This document shows, piece after piece, positions 26,352 through 35,051 of a DNA stretch of 42,896 bases (within the stretch, counting starts at the first letter, position 1; the number at the start of each line of letters is the position of its first letter). This DNA comes from Bacillota bacterium. GTDB lineage: Bacteria > Bacillota > Bacilli > Bacillales_A > Planococcaceae. Made by a program: the position numbers and the translations under genes. Location of the stretch: the NCBI GenBank assembly GCA_023405135.1, contig JAEXYZ010000051.1, positions 1 through 42,896 on the forward strand. Reading direction: 5' to 3'. The notes beneath the pieces are model-generated. The model saw nothing but the letters and a program-made list of their open reading frames with translations. It was not told where the DNA came from and searched no databases.

Positions 26352-26615
26352 TTGAATTCATATGACGATAAAGTTAAAAATCGTGTTAAACGTATTGAAG
26401 GTCAACTTCGTGGCGTTTTAAAAATGATGGAAGAAGGTAAAGATTGTAAAGAAGTAATTACCCAACTTTCAGCTGTTCGTTCAGGAGTAGATCGAACAAT
26501 CGGTTTAATCGTAAGTCAAAACCTAATTGAATGTATACAAAATGCTGATGGTGATGAAAAAGCTCTAAATGAATCGGTTCAAGAAGCTGTAAATCTATTT
26601 GTAAAAAGTCGTTAA
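26352..26615 (+). CDS. cstR: CstR-type persulfide-sensing repressor (CsoR family)
   Basis: This 87-residue all-helical CsoR/RcnR-family repressor has the start NRVKRIEGQLRGVLKMMEEG. Copper-sensing CsoR proteins use a Cys-His-Cys triad. Here Cys32 (GKDCKEV) and Cys61 (NLIECI) are kept but the histidine four residues before the second cysteine is Asn57. That matches CstR of Staphylococcus aureus, which ends its helix with NLIEC and forms di- to tetrasulfide links when exposed to sulfane sulfur. The start is TTG 26352 after GGAGGCGAT. It sits beside the sulfite reductase operon, and the gene after it is a broken sulfite-exporter-like relic. Confidence 0.88.
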   Translation: MNSYDDKVKNRVKRIEGQLRGVLKMMEEGKDCKEVITQLSAVRSGVDRTIGLIVSQNLIECIQNADGDEKALNESVQEAVNLFVKSR

Positions 26616-26633
26616 CTTTTTTCGACTTTTTAT
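26603..26633 (+). terminator. Terminator overlapping the cstR stop
   Basis: AAAAAGTCG (26603-26611) pairs with CGACTTTTT (26623-26631). The left arm lies inside the last codons of cstR. Confidence 0.5.
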
Positions 26634-26645
26634 TTTGATACTTTG

Positions 26646-26720
26646 TCAAATTAAGTGCAACAGTTCTTCCTGAAACGCCTCATGTGCAGTTTTCCAACCA
26701 AGACATTTTCTTGGTCGATG
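26646..26720 (-). pseudogene. C-terminal remnant of an IS30-family transposase
   Basis: Read on the minus strand, the last 24 codons are HRPRKCLGWKTAHEAFQEEL followed by LHLI and TGA. This is the characteristic end of IS30-family transposases (…NxRPRKCLGWKTP.E.F…). Everything upstream of the His codon is missing and is replaced directly by the exporter relic. No complete IS ends were identified. Confidence 0.82.
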
Positions 26721-26721
26721 C

Positions 26722-26841
26722 ATGGTTGCAGCCCCAATTGGCGCTAAAATCAGCCAGAAGATGAATTTTAAAACATTACAAGGGATTCTCGCAATTTTAA
26801 CATTATGTACAGCCGTTAAAATTTGGATGGATATTTTATGA
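26722..26841 (+). pseudogene. C-terminal remnant of a TauE/SafE-type exporter
   Basis: An open stretch of 39 codons plus TGA reads MVAAPIGAKISQKMNFK, then TLQGILAILTLCTAVKIWMDIL. This resembles the last part of TauE/SafE (DUF81) membrane proteins: a conserved AP.GAK.s.k.. turn and one final membrane helix. The upstream two hundred or so residues are gone, cut at the junction with the IS30 tail. TauE-type sulfite exporters are frequent partners of CstR, which supports the reading. The ATG is not a genuine start. Confidence 0.7.
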
Positions 26842-26842
26842 T

Positions 26843-26878
26843 AAAAAACAGACGCGAATAGGAATGCGTCTGTTTTTT
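26843..26878 (+). terminator. Strong terminator after the exporter relic
   Basis: A 13-bp perfect stem AAAAAACAGACGC/GCGTCTGTTTTTT (26843-26855/26866-26878), active on either strand. It probably served the intact exporter gene. Confidence 0.85.
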
Positions 26879-27320
26879 ATTCGGAAATGAAAAATCTGCT
26901 TTAATAAAGATTACTCCTAAATTCTCTTTTACATCGAGGAGAAAAAATTTTTTATGGTAAAATATTGGTAATGGTGTATGGAGAAAAACTGATAATCGGT
27001 ATTAGGGAATGTTTATTGCCTGAATTAAAGAAGGGGGAAGCTTTTTTGAAAATAAAAATCTTTAGAAGTTTAACTTATATAGGAATAGAAAATAAAGTAA
27101 ACATTTTTCTATGGTATTCCTTTTAAATGGATTAAATATAAAGGTGAGGAATCGGTATCGATTTTTAATCTATTTGATTTAGGGTTAAATAATCTGTTTT
27201 TTGATGGTTGATTATTGACGATTATTTTATTTCTTTAATTGTCGAGACTATTAAAATTTAAAAATGAAATTAGAGGATGATAATTAAATTTAAAAGTGAT
27301 ATATAGAAAGGAGCGTTTAA
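26879..27320. other. Degraded AT-rich gap
   Basis: No gene is convincing in this 440-base stretch. A 26-codon open frame from TTG 27046 after AAGAAGGGGG (beginning MKIKIFRSLTYIGIENK) ends at 27126. It could be a true small peptide, but is more likely the start of a decayed gene, since short coding-like patches continue to about 27220. Confidence 0.3.
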
Positions 27321-27764
27321 ATGACTGAAAAAATTGTCCCACTTACAATTGATAAAATTGAACAATGTATTGAACTTTATAATAATGTTTTTAATAGTGA
27401 ACCATGGAATGAGCCTTGGACATATGAAAGTGCGAAAGAAAGGCTTACAGATTTAATAAATACACCTAAGTTTTTAGGATTTTTATTATACGAAAATGAC
27501 GATTTAATTGGATTTATTGCTGGCAATAGTAAAAAAACATACGCTGGATTAACCTTTTATTTAGCTGAATTATGTATTAGTAATCAAATTCAAGGTAAAG
27601 GTTACGGTTCAAAATTGCTTCGTTATTTAGAGGATGAATTATTGAAAAGAGAAGTTCGGAGTTTGTATTTACTAACAGCTAATGGTGGTCAAGCAGAATC
27701 GTTTTATTTGAAAAATAATTATGTAATAAATGACAACAGAATCGTTATTAAGAAGGATTTATGA
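27321..27764 (+). CDS. GNAT-family N-acetyltransferase
   Basis: This 147-residue acetyltransferase of the GNAT superfamily has the acetyl-CoA loop in motif A: ELCISNQIQGKGYGSKLLRYLE (the R/Q-x-x-G-x-G/A pattern, QGKGYG, near residue 93). The N-terminal strand and helix EPWNEPWTYESAKERL and the C-terminal LYLLTANGGQAESFYLKNNY are also typical. The substrate cannot be told from sequence. The RBS is AAAGGAGCG before the ATG. It lies between the decayed sulfur region and ytfP, is alone in its transcription unit, and shares a bidirectional terminator with ytfP. Confidence 0.85.
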   Translation: MTEKIVPLTIDKIEQCIELYNNVFNSEPWNEPWTYESAKERLTDLINTPKFLGFLLYENDDLIGFIAGNSKKTYAGLTFYLAELCISNQIQGKGYGSKLLRYLEDELLKREVRSLYLLTANGGQAESFYLKNNYVINDNRIVIKKDL

Positions 27765-27772
27765 AGTAAAAG

Positions 27773-27831
27773 AGACTTGTTAAAAAATGATTTGTTCCTT
27801 ATGAGGACCATATCAAATAATTAACAAGTCT
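27773..27831. terminator. Bidirectional terminator between GNAT gene and ytfP
   Basis: AGACTTGTTAA (27773-27783) and its complement (27821-27831) form a perfect 11-bp stem with a 37-base loop, between two converging genes. Confidence 0.55.
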
Positions 27832-27837
27832 ATTCTT

Positions 27838-29094
27838 TTATTTTACTGCTCCAGCATTCATCCCCGCGATTCGTCCTGTTACGAGAGCACTTGTGATGTT
27901 GTAGCCACCTGTATAGCCGTGAATGTCTAAAATTTCTCCACAGAAAAATAATCCGGATTTCATTTTAGAAGCCATTGTTTTAGGTTCGATTTCTTTTACA
28001 GATACACCACCACCTGTAACAAATGCTTTTTCTAAAGGTAAAGTCCCATGTACATCCATTGTAAAATTAACAAGTTCATTTGCTAACTGGCGAATTTTTT
28101 CCTGTGACAGTTCTGCTGCGGTTTTAGAAGGATCAATACTAGCACGATCCATTAAAAATAGTAGCCAACGTTCAGGTGCAACGTTTTTCCAAACATTTTT
28201 TACAGCCTTTTTAGGATCTTCTTTTAATAATTTATTTAAATATTGCACACATGTTTCTAAATTAAATTCCGTTAAAGTTTGAATGCGAACTTGAACAGGT
28301 GCCCCGCCACTTTTTTTCCGTTCTTTCACAATGAATTGACTGCAACGTAAAATTGCGGGTCCACTTAAACCGAAGTGTGTGAATAGCATGTCCATTTGAT
28401 GTGTTACAATTGGTTTTCCTTTTTTATTCAATACAGAGACGGCAACATCTCTTAAGGCTAGACCTTGTAGTTCACGAGATTGGATAAATGGCTCATTTGA
28501 TTTAACAGGTACTTCTGTTGGATAAAGTTCTGTTACGGTATGACCTGCACGTTCTGCCCAAGGATAACCATCTCCAGTAGAACCTGTTTGTGGAACTGCT
28601 TTTCCGCCAACAGCAACTACTACCGCCTTTGATAAAATTTCAGTACCATCAGATAGTCGTACTCCTAATATTTTTTCATCATTCATTAATAATTTGCTGA
28701 CAGTTGTTTGAAGACGTATTTCAACTTGAAGGCGTTCTAACTCATTAATTAATGCATCAACAACATCTTGAGCTCGATTGGAAACAGGGAACATGCGACC
28801 ATGATCCTCTTCCTTCAGTTGTACGCCGAGTCCCTCAAAAAACTCGATTATGTTTTCATTATTATAAACAGTGAATGGGCTATATAAAAAACGTCCATTT
28901 CCAGGAATATGTTTAATAATTTCATCTACTGAAAGACGGTTTGTAACGTTGCAACGACCGCCACCAGAGATAGCAAGTTTTTTTCCAAGTTTGTTGCCCT
29001 TTTCTAGTAATAAAACTTTTTTCTTTTGTTCACCTGCTGCAATAGCAGCCATCAATCCAGAGGGACCTCCACCTATAACAATTACATCAACCAT
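27838..29094 (-). CDS. ytfP: FAD-dependent flavoprotein, YtfP/BaiN (HI0933) family
   Basis: The protein of about 418 residues has an N-terminal dinucleotide-binding motif VIGGGPSGLMAAIAAG and a GGRCNVTN block (KKLAISGGGRCNVTN) that defines the HI0933/YhiN-YtfP family. A C-terminal FAD contact GLFFCGEILDIHGYTGGYNI is intact. The physiological substrate of most members is unknown, and some act on bile-acid or other enoate substrates. The start ATG 29094 has a weak AAAGTGAG RBS; an in-frame GTG at 29106 is the alternative. It is divergent from ytgP, as in B. subtilis. Confidence 0.88.
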   Translation of the reverse strand: MVDVIVIGGGPSGLMAAIAAGEQKKKVLLLEKGNKLGKKLAISGGGRCNVTNRLSVDEIIKHIPGNGRFLYSPFTVYNNENIIEFFEGLGVQLKEEDHGRMFPVSNRAQDVVDALINELERLQVEIRLQTTVSKLLMNDEKILGVRLSDGTEILSKAVVVAVGGKAVPQTGSTGDGYPWAERAGHTVTELYPTEVPVKSNEPFIQSRELQGLALRDVAVSVLNKKGKPIVTHQMDMLFTHFGLSGPAILRCSQFIVKERKKSGGAPVQVRIQTLTEFNLETCVQYLNKLLKEDPKKAVKNVWKNVAPERWLLFLMDRASIDPSKTAAELSQEKIRQLANELVNFTMDVHGTLPLEKAFVTGGGVSVKEIEPKTMASKMKSGLFFCGEILDIHGYTGGYNITSALVTGRIAGMNAGAVK

Positions 29095-29301
29095 TGTTTT
29101 TCTCACTTTCTACACTGCTGCAGTTATTAAGGTTGTCTTAAATGAATCATGCAGCGTGATTTCTAAAAATTAATAAATAAAGTGCTACCTTGCAAATCAT
29201 ATTATACATAAATTTAAAAAGAAACTATTTGAGTAAATCGTCTTTCACATGTAAACTAACATGTAGATTCGTTTTCGAAACAACATTCGTTTGAAATCGT
29301 C

Positions 29302-29330
29302 GACTATATAAGTCGGCTCTTATTTTTTTC
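29302..29330 (+). terminator. Hairpin plus T run in the ytgP leader
   Basis: CGACT/AGTCG (29302-29306/29312-29316) is followed after four bases by a T-rich run (29321-29330), 54 bases before ytgP. It could be a short attenuator. The stem is only 5 bp, so it may be chance. The rest of the divergent gap (29107-29383) shows no other clear site. Confidence 0.3.
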
Positions 29331-29383
29331 GATAGCTTATACATATTTTACTTTTACAATTTCATAAAGATTGGAATGTTTCT

Positions 29384-30997
29384 ATGTCTTCATTAATGAA
29401 AGGAACAGCCATATTAACAATTGGTTTGTTTTTATCCAAAGTACTTGGGTTAATTTATGTATTCCCATTTTATTCGATTGTTGGGGAGGAGAATATTGGA
29501 TTATATCAATATTCCTATGTTCCGTATAATATTATGCTTTCCATCGCGATTTCAGGGCTGCCAATAGCTGTTTCAAAATTTGTTTCAAAGTATAATGCAT
29601 TAGGTGATTATGAAGCAGGACGACGATTATTTAAGTCGGGAGTTGTCGTCATGCTAATTACAGGGGTGCTGTCGTTTCTTCTTCTAAATTTACTGGCAGA
29701 TCCGATAGCTAATGTTGTAATTAAAGATAATGAGCAAATTTTCACGGTAGAACAGATTGCTTCCGTAATAAATTGGGTTAGCTTTGCATTATTGGTCGTT
29801 CCGTTCATGAGTTTAATTAGAGGGTTCTTCCAAGGATATAATGAGTACATGCCAACTTCAGTTTCCCAATTAGTGGAGCAAATCGTACGTATTATAGTAT
29901 TGCTTGGTGGGTCCTTTACGGTCGTTGTACTGTTAAAAGGTACACCGATAACAGCGATTAAATTTGCAGTTTTTGCTGCCTTTGTTGGAGCGCTAGGAGG
30001 TTTAGTTGTTCTTTATTATTACTGGAAGAAATTTAAACCTCAATATAATACACTTCTTGAAAGCAATGTTTCTTCAGGTGAACTGTCATATATCGGAATT
30101 TACAAGGAAATTTTACAATCTTCTATTCCGATTGTGTTTGTAGGAATGTCAAATTCATTATTCCAATTAATCGACATGTTAACTTTCAACAGTGCAATGA
30201 CATCAATTGGTTTAGCTAAAGTTACAGACACTTATTTAGCTATGTTGAATTTCCTATCACATAAAATTGTTATTATTCCAGTTATGCTTGCAACCGGGTT
30301 TTCAATGGCATTAATACCAACAATTACAAAGCATTTTACCCTTGGAGAATTCACTGTACTTCGTAATGCAATGGATAAAACATATCAAGTGCTACTTTTT
30401 ATTACGATTCCGGCAAGTATAGGTATTGCAACTTTAGCGCCAGATATTTATCACGTTCTTTATGAACAAAGTGAAAAGGGAGCCGAAGTGTTAGCTCATT
30501 ACGCACCTGTAGCTATTTTATTTGCGTTATTTTCAGTAACAGCAGCCATTTTACAAGGTATTGATTATCAAAAATGGATTATTTTCAGTTTACTAACGGG
30601 TTTATTAGTGAAGCTTATGTTAAATACACCTCTTGTAAAAGTAATGGAGGTAGATGGGGCAATTTTGGCTACTGCAATTGGCTATATCGTTACTGTTTTA
30701 ATTAATATTGTCGTTATCCATAAAGTGTTGCAATATCGTTCAAAATTAGTCTTCAGACGTACCATTTTAATTTGTATTTTAACAGTAGTTATGATGATTG
30801 CTGTAATCATTGTAAATAAATTACTTTATCTTATTGCAGAGCCAACGAATAAGTGGATTGCAATACTTTATTTATTAATTTGTGTTAGTGTCGGTGCAGT
30901 TGTTTATGGAGCTTTATCTTATCGACTTGGTCTTGCACAAAAGCTTCTAGGAGAACGAATTACGAAACTAGCAAACAAAATTGGGCTAAAAAAGTAG
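29384..30997 (+). CDS. murJ: Lipid II flippase-type MATE/MOP exporter (YtgP/MurJ)
   Basis: This 537-residue polytopic membrane protein of the MOP superfamily has about 14 hydrophobic spans. The start (MSSLMKGTAILTIGLFLSK) and YVFPFYSIVGEENIGLYQY are typical of Bacillales YtgP, the MurJ-class protein that moves lipid-linked peptidoglycan precursor across the membrane. ISGLPIAVSKFVSKYNALGD and RGFFQGYNEYMPTSVSQLVEQ are further hallmarks. The RBS is weak. The downstream pseudouridine synthase begins 15 bases after the stop, so they form an operon. Related SpoVB-like proteins are hard to separate, but position favours YtgP. Confidence 0.88.
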   Translation: MSSLMKGTAILTIGLFLSKVLGLIYVFPFYSIVGEENIGLYQYSYVPYNIMLSIAISGLPIAVSKFVSKYNALGDYEAGRRLFKSGVVVMLITGVLSFLLLNLLADPIANVVIKDNEQIFTVEQIASVINWVSFALLVVPFMSLIRGFFQGYNEYMPTSVSQLVEQIVRIIVLLGGSFTVVVLLKGTPITAIKFAVFAAFVGALGGLVVLYYYWKKFKPQYNTLLESNVSSGELSYIGIYKEILQSSIPIVFVGMSNSLFQLIDMLTFNSAMTSIGLAKVTDTYLAMLNFLSHKIVIIPVMLATGFSMALIPTITKHFTLGEFTVLRNAMDKTYQVLLFITIPASIGIATLAPDIYHVLYEQSEKGAEVLAHYAPVAILFALFSVTAAILQGIDYQKWIIFSLLTGLLVKLMLNTPLVKVMEVDGAILATAIGYIVTVLINIVVIHKVLQYRSKLVFRRTILICILTVVMMIAVIIVNKLLYLIAEPTNKWIAILYLLICVSVGAVVYGALSYRLGLAQKLLGERITKLANKIGLKK

Positions 30998-31012
30998 GAG
31001 GAATCGGCTTAA

Positions 31013-31726
31013 GTGCGTTTAGATAAATTGTTAGGAAATATGGGATATGGGAGTAGGAAAGAAGTAAAGCTGTTACTAAAACAAAAAGCTGTCACTGTAG
31101 ATGGAGCTGTTGTTAAGGATGCGGCTATGCATGTCGATCCTGATACGCAAGATGTAAGTGTTTATGGTGAACGTGTATTTTATACAGAATTTATTTATTT
31201 GATGATGAATAAACCAGCTGGTGTCATTTCAGCAACAGAAGATTCGTATGATAAAACGGTTATTGATTTATTAGACCCTATGTCACAACATTTTAAGCCC
31301 TTTCCTGTAGGTCGTTTAGATAAAGATACTGAAGGCTTACTTCTGATTACAAATGACGGTCAATTATCTCATAATCTATTGTCACCTAAAAAACATGTAC
31401 CAAAAACTTACTATGCAACAATTGATGGTGTAGTAACGGAAGCAGATATTGAGGCCTTTCAAAAAGGTGTTACGCTTGATGATGGATACGTTACAAAGCC
31501 AGGACAACTTGTTATATTAAAATCGGGTAAAATTTCTGAAATTGAATTAACAATCCATGAAGGAAAGTTTCATCAAGTAAAACGGATGTTTGAAGCTGTC
31601 GACAAAAAAGTAACCTATTTAAAACGTTTGTCGATGGGAAGTCTAAAGCTTGATGAGTCATTAGAGCTTGGAGATTATCGTGAGCTTACAGAACTAGAAC
31701 TAGAAGCATTAAAAAATAACGAATAA
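31013..31726 (+). CDS. RsuA-family pseudouridine synthase (YtzG type)
   Basis: This 237-residue protein has an N-terminal S4 RNA-binding domain (MRLDKLLGNMGYGSRKEVK, residues 1-60) and an RsuA/RluB catalytic domain. The catalytic aspartate is in PVGRLDKDTEGLLLITNDG near residue 103, and KHVPKTYYA and EGKFHQVKRMFEAV follow. It isomerises a uridine in ribosomal RNA, probably 16S by family. The start is GTG 31013 with AGGAGGAATC upstream, which overlaps the end of the ytgP gene. A terminator follows. Confidence 0.92.
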   Translation: MRLDKLLGNMGYGSRKEVKLLLKQKAVTVDGAVVKDAAMHVDPDTQDVSVYGERVFYTEFIYLMMNKPAGVISATEDSYDKTVIDLLDPMSQHFKPFPVGRLDKDTEGLLLITNDGQLSHNLLSPKKHVPKTYYATIDGVVTEADIEAFQKGVTLDDGYVTKPGQLVILKSGKISEIELTIHEGKFHQVKRMFEAVDKKVTYLKRLSMGSLKLDESLELGDYRELTELELEALKNNE

Positions 31727-31729
31727 TTA

Positions 31730-31772
31730 AAATACCTTAAAAGTGGTTAATACTCTTTTAAGGTATTTTTTA
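31730..31772 (+). terminator. Terminator after the pseudouridine synthase gene
   Basis: A 14-bp perfect stem (31730-31743 with 31755-31768) with a T run follows the stop codon. Confidence 0.85.
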
Positions 31773-31830
31773 ATGTTAAGCAAATTATAAAATCTACTTT
31801 TGGAGTAAGGCGCTTGTATATTTCTTAATA

Positions 31831-31862
31831 AAAAAAAGAATGACCACGACGACAGGTCATTC
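31831..31862 (-). terminator. Terminator of ytzE
   Basis: GAATGACC/GGTCATTC (31838-31845/31855-31862), followed on the minus strand by at least seven T residues. It lies about 140 bases beyond the ytzE stop, and the stretch between shows nothing else. Confidence 0.6.
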
Positions 31863-31999
31863 TCTCATAAATCAAAAATTTTCTATTGTCTAGCAATAAC
31901 GCTTGCCTTCAAGAAACTTCAGAAATTTTAAATGATTGTTAAGAAGAAAATATATTTTCAAATAATTTTGGGCAAAAGTTGCGTTGATTGCCTTTATAT

Positions 32000-32221
32000 C
32001 TAAGATGTCATTTTTACTTTTTTATTCGTCGTTGTCCATTTGCCTCGGCTTGGGCTAACAACCAAGTCATTAAAGGCTAACACATTCAAATCTCTTTGAA
32101 TGGTGCGAGGAGTGATGTTGAACTCTTCGACTAAATCCTGTGTAGACACCGTCCCTTTATTAAGGATAAACATATACACGTCTTTAATACGATTAAGCAT
32201 TCTGTCAGTAGTTGGTTTCAT
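32000..32221 (-). CDS. ytzE: Small DeoR-type HTH regulator (YtzE-like)
   Basis: This 73-residue protein is essentially one winged-helix domain: RIKDVYMFILNKGTVSTQDL then VEEFNITPRTIQRDLNVLAF, the recognition helix of DeoR-type regulators. It lacks the C-terminal sugar-phosphate-sensing domain of full-length DeoR proteins. The length matches YtzE of B. subtilis, which occupies the same neighbourhood, rather than a truncation. A GAAGGAGTGG RBS lies before the ATG on the minus strand. Its targets are unknown. Confidence 0.78.
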   Translation of the reverse strand: MKPTTDRMLNRIKDVYMFILNKGTVSTQDLVEEFNITPRTIQRDLNVLAFNDLVVSPSRGKWTTTNKKVKMTS

Positions 32222-32539
32222 AATTATGAACCACTCCTTCGATCTTAATTCTCATGGCAAAGACTAGCGGACGACAAACAGTGCAGAGGTGCACATAGGC
32301 TTATTAAATTTCTGCCTTAGACATCCCCTTTTTCTAATTTTTTTGTCAAGTAAATAAGTCTGACAACGCCATTATATCAGCAAACTATTAATTTTTCCAT
32401 AATTCTCAATTAATTAATATAATTTTTAAATTGTTGTAATGTGATAATACGAACATTAACGAAAGAATATGTCAATAATGCTTGTACTTTATTTCAGAAA
32501 GAGTAAAATAATTCGTAATTACAGTATGAGGTGGTATAA
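32222..32539. other. Divergent promoter gap between ytzE and pepV
   Basis: No gene is present. On the ytzE side a perfect small hairpin GTGCA/TGCAC (32281-32285/32290-32294) lies in its probable leader. On the pepV side TTGTAC, 16 bases and TAAAAT occur near 32481-32508 and could be the pepV promoter. No operator was recognised. Confidence 0.35.
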
Positions 32540-33934
32540 ATGGATTGGTTTACAATCGCACAATCTAGAAAAGAAGAATTAATTTCAGAATTACAACAAT
32601 TAATTCAAATAGAAAGTGTTCTAGATGAAAGTAGTGCAACTGAGTCTGCTCCTTTTGGCCAAGGTCCATTAAAGGCTTTACAATTTATGCTTCAAAAAGG
32701 TGAGCAACAAGGATTTATTATAAAAAATGTAGATAATGTTGCTGGTCATATCGAAATCGGAGAAGGTAAAGATATACTAGGGATTTTATGTCATGTGGAT
32801 GTTGTACCAGCAGGAGATTCATGGACTTACCCACCATTTAAAGGCGACATTGCCGATGGGAAAATTTATGGTCGTGGTGCAATTGATGATAAAGGTCCTA
32901 CAATGGCAGCATGGCTTGCAATGAAAATGGTGAAAGATGCAGGAATTAAATTAAATAAACGTGTCCGAATGATTATCGGAACAGATGAAGAAAGTGGTTT
33001 TCGTTGTGTAGACCGCTATTTTGAAAAAGAAGAGATGCCTACTATCGGATTTGCACCTGATGCAGATTTTCCAATGATTAATGCAGAAAAAGGGATTGCT
33101 GTTCTTGAATTTTCACAACTTGGTTCAATAACTGATGATGAACAATTAATAGATTTCCAATCTGGCCACCGTACAAATATGGTTCCGGATTTTGCAAAGG
33201 CAATAGTTCGAAATGTTACAAGTAATATTGAATCAGAATTTCAGAAATTTTTAGAAAAAAATATGACTGAAGGTACTTTAACCAAAGAGGATAATAGATA
33301 TATAATAACTATTAAAGGAAAATCAGCCCATGCAATGGAGCCTGAAAAAGGTGAAAATGCTGCTGTGCTGCTTTCAAAATTTTTAGTAGATTGTTTAACT
33401 ACAAATGCAAGTAAGCAATTTGTGAATTTCATCGTAAATATTTTTGACAACGATCATTATGGGACAAAATTAAAATTAAACTACTCAGATGAAATGTCTG
33501 GTCATACAACATTAAATCCAGGTGTTGTTTTGTTTCATAAGGAACAAGGTGGACGTGTTCAAGTAAGTATGCGTTATTCAGTTACATATTCATTTGAGAA
33601 AAAAATAACTGAGGCGCAGCAACATATAACTTCCTATGGTTTTGCCATTGATGTTCTATCTAACTCAGCACCACATTATGTTCCAGAAGATGAATTCCTT
33701 GTTCAAACATTGTTGAAAGTCTATCAAAAGCATACCGGAGATTTATCAAAGCCGTTATCCACTGGTGGAGGAACTTATGCCCGAACGATGGAAAAAGGTG
33801 TAGCATTTGGCATGTTATTTCCTGGGGAACCAGATGTTGCACATCAAGCTGATGAATTTGTTGTCATTGAAAATTTAATTAAAGCGGCTGCTATCTATGC
33901 TGAAGCAATTGTAGAATTGGCTAGTGAAAAATAA
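32540..33934 (+). CDS. pepV: Dipeptidase PepV (M20 family)
   Basis: This 464-residue zinc dipeptidase of family M20A (PepV/Sapep) cleaves dipeptides with an unblocked N-terminus. The metal and catalytic blocks are ILCHVDVVPAGDSW (about residues 82-95), GRGAIDDKGPTMAAWLAMK (about residues 114-132), GTDEESGFRCVDRYF (about residues 149-163) and the later MFPGEPDVAHQADEF region with His. The characteristic lid domain insertion sits between residues 190 and 340. A GAGGTGG RBS lies upstream of the ATG. The dat gene follows 19 bases later and the two probably share an mRNA. Confidence 0.93.
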   Translation: MDWFTIAQSRKEELISELQQLIQIESVLDESSATESAPFGQGPLKALQFMLQKGEQQGFIIKNVDNVAGHIEIGEGKDILGILCHVDVVPAGDSWTYPPFKGDIADGKIYGRGAIDDKGPTMAAWLAMKMVKDAGIKLNKRVRMIIGTDEESGFRCVDRYFEKEEMPTIGFAPDADFPMINAEKGIAVLEFSQLGSITDDEQLIDFQSGHRTNMVPDFAKAIVRNVTSNIESEFQKFLEKNMTEGTLTKEDNRYIITIKGKSAHAMEPEKGENAAVLLSKFLVDCLTTNASKQFVNFIVNIFDNDHYGTKLKLNYSDEMSGHTTLNPGVVLFHKEQGGRVQVSMRYSVTYSFEKKITEAQQHITSYGFAIDVLSNSAPHYVPEDEFLVQTLLKVYQKHTGDLSKPLSTGGGTYARTMEKGVAFGMLFPGEPDVAHQADEFVVIENLIKAAAIYAEAIVELASEK

Positions 33935-33953
33935 TAAAAAGGACGTGGAGTAA

Positions 33954-34811
33954 GTGGGTTATACATTGTGGAATGATAAAATTGTAAAAGACGAAGAGGT
34001 TATTATTGATAAGGAAGACCGTGGTTATCAATTTGGTGATGGCGTTTATGAAGTGATTAAAGTTTATAATGGCGAAATGTTTACAGCACAAGAGCATATT
34101 GATCGTTTTTATTTAAGTGCTGAAAAAATTAGAATTACAATTCCTTATACTAAAGATAAATTAATAAAACTATTACATGAATTAATTGAAGTAAATAACT
34201 TAAATACAGGTAATCTTTATTTCCAAATTACTCGTGGTGCTACTTCTCGTATGCATCAATTCCCTGGTGATGATGTATTACCAGTATTAACTGGGAATGT
34301 AAAAGAAGCACCTCGTTCTGTGGAAAATATGCAAAATGGTGTGAAAGCAACTATCCTTGATGATATTCGCTGGTTACGTTGTGATATTAAATCATTAAAC
34401 TTATTAGGTGCTGTTTTAGCAAAACAAGAAGCTCATGAAAAAGGTTGCTATGAAGCGATTTTACATCGTAATGGAACAATTACAGAAGGATCTTCAACAA
34501 ATGTTTTTGGTATTAAAGATGGCGTGCTATATACACACCCTGCTAATAATTTAATTTTGAGCGGAATTACAAGAGGAGTTATTTTAACTTGTGCGAAAGA
34601 AATTGGACTTCCTGTTAAAGAAGAAGCATTTACGACAGAACAAGCTTTAACGATGGATGAAATGTTTGTTTCTTCAACAACTTCTGAAATAACGCCAGTA
34701 ATAGATGTTGATGGTAATAAAATTAACGGTGGAATAATTGGTGAGTGGACACGTAAATTACAACAACAGTTTACAACAAAAATTCCACAACCATTGCATG
34801 CTAATAAATAA
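33954..34811 (+). CDS. dat: D-alanine (D-amino acid) aminotransferase
   Basis: This 285-residue class IV PLP aminotransferase interconverts D-alanine and D-glutamate with their oxo acids, supplying D-amino acids for the cell wall. The PLP lysine is in RCDIKSLNLLGAVLAKQ near residue 145, and EGSSTNVFGI near residue 180 binds the cofactor phosphate. DRGYQFGDGVYEVIKVYNGE is the N-terminal signature. The start is GTG 33954 with ACGTGGAG upstream. It lies downstream of pepV, whose products could feed it; the same pairing is recalled in other Bacillales. Confidence 0.94.
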   Translation: MGYTLWNDKIVKDEEVIIDKEDRGYQFGDGVYEVIKVYNGEMFTAQEHIDRFYLSAEKIRITIPYTKDKLIKLLHELIEVNNLNTGNLYFQITRGATSRMHQFPGDDVLPVLTGNVKEAPRSVENMQNGVKATILDDIRWLRCDIKSLNLLGAVLAKQEAHEKGCYEAILHRNGTITEGSSTNVFGIKDGVLYTHPANNLILSGITRGVILTCAKEIGLPVKEEAFTTEQALTMDEMFVSSTTSEITPVIDVDGNKINGGIIGEWTRKLQQQFTTKIPQPLHANK

Positions 34812-34841
34812 AAATTTAGATAGAAGTATTTAAATCTAGTA

Positions 34842-34896
34842 AAAAGCCCTGAATAGGTTAGCTATTAATTAAAATAGCTGCCATTCGGGGTTTTAT
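34842..34896 (+). terminator. Terminator after dat
   Basis: A stepped hairpin: CCCTGAAT (34847-34854) pairs with ATTCGGGG (34883-34890, with one G-U), an inner AGCTATT/AATAGCT (34860-34866/34873-34879) caps it, and TTTT follows. Confidence 0.75.
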
Positions 34897-35051
34897 GTTA
34901 TTAATTATAATTATATACTATTTAAATTTGGACTATTAGGTACACAGTAATGGGACTTGTTTCTGTAATCAATAAGGGATATTCACTATTATTTTTGCGT
35001 TAGCTAATGTAAAATTGATGTTATCGGTTAGATTAGATAGGAGTGTTTTAA

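Noticed and set aside
27923..28282. 119-codon plus-strand open frame
   Set aside because: It is antisense to ytfP; codon pattern and the intact FAD protein explain it.
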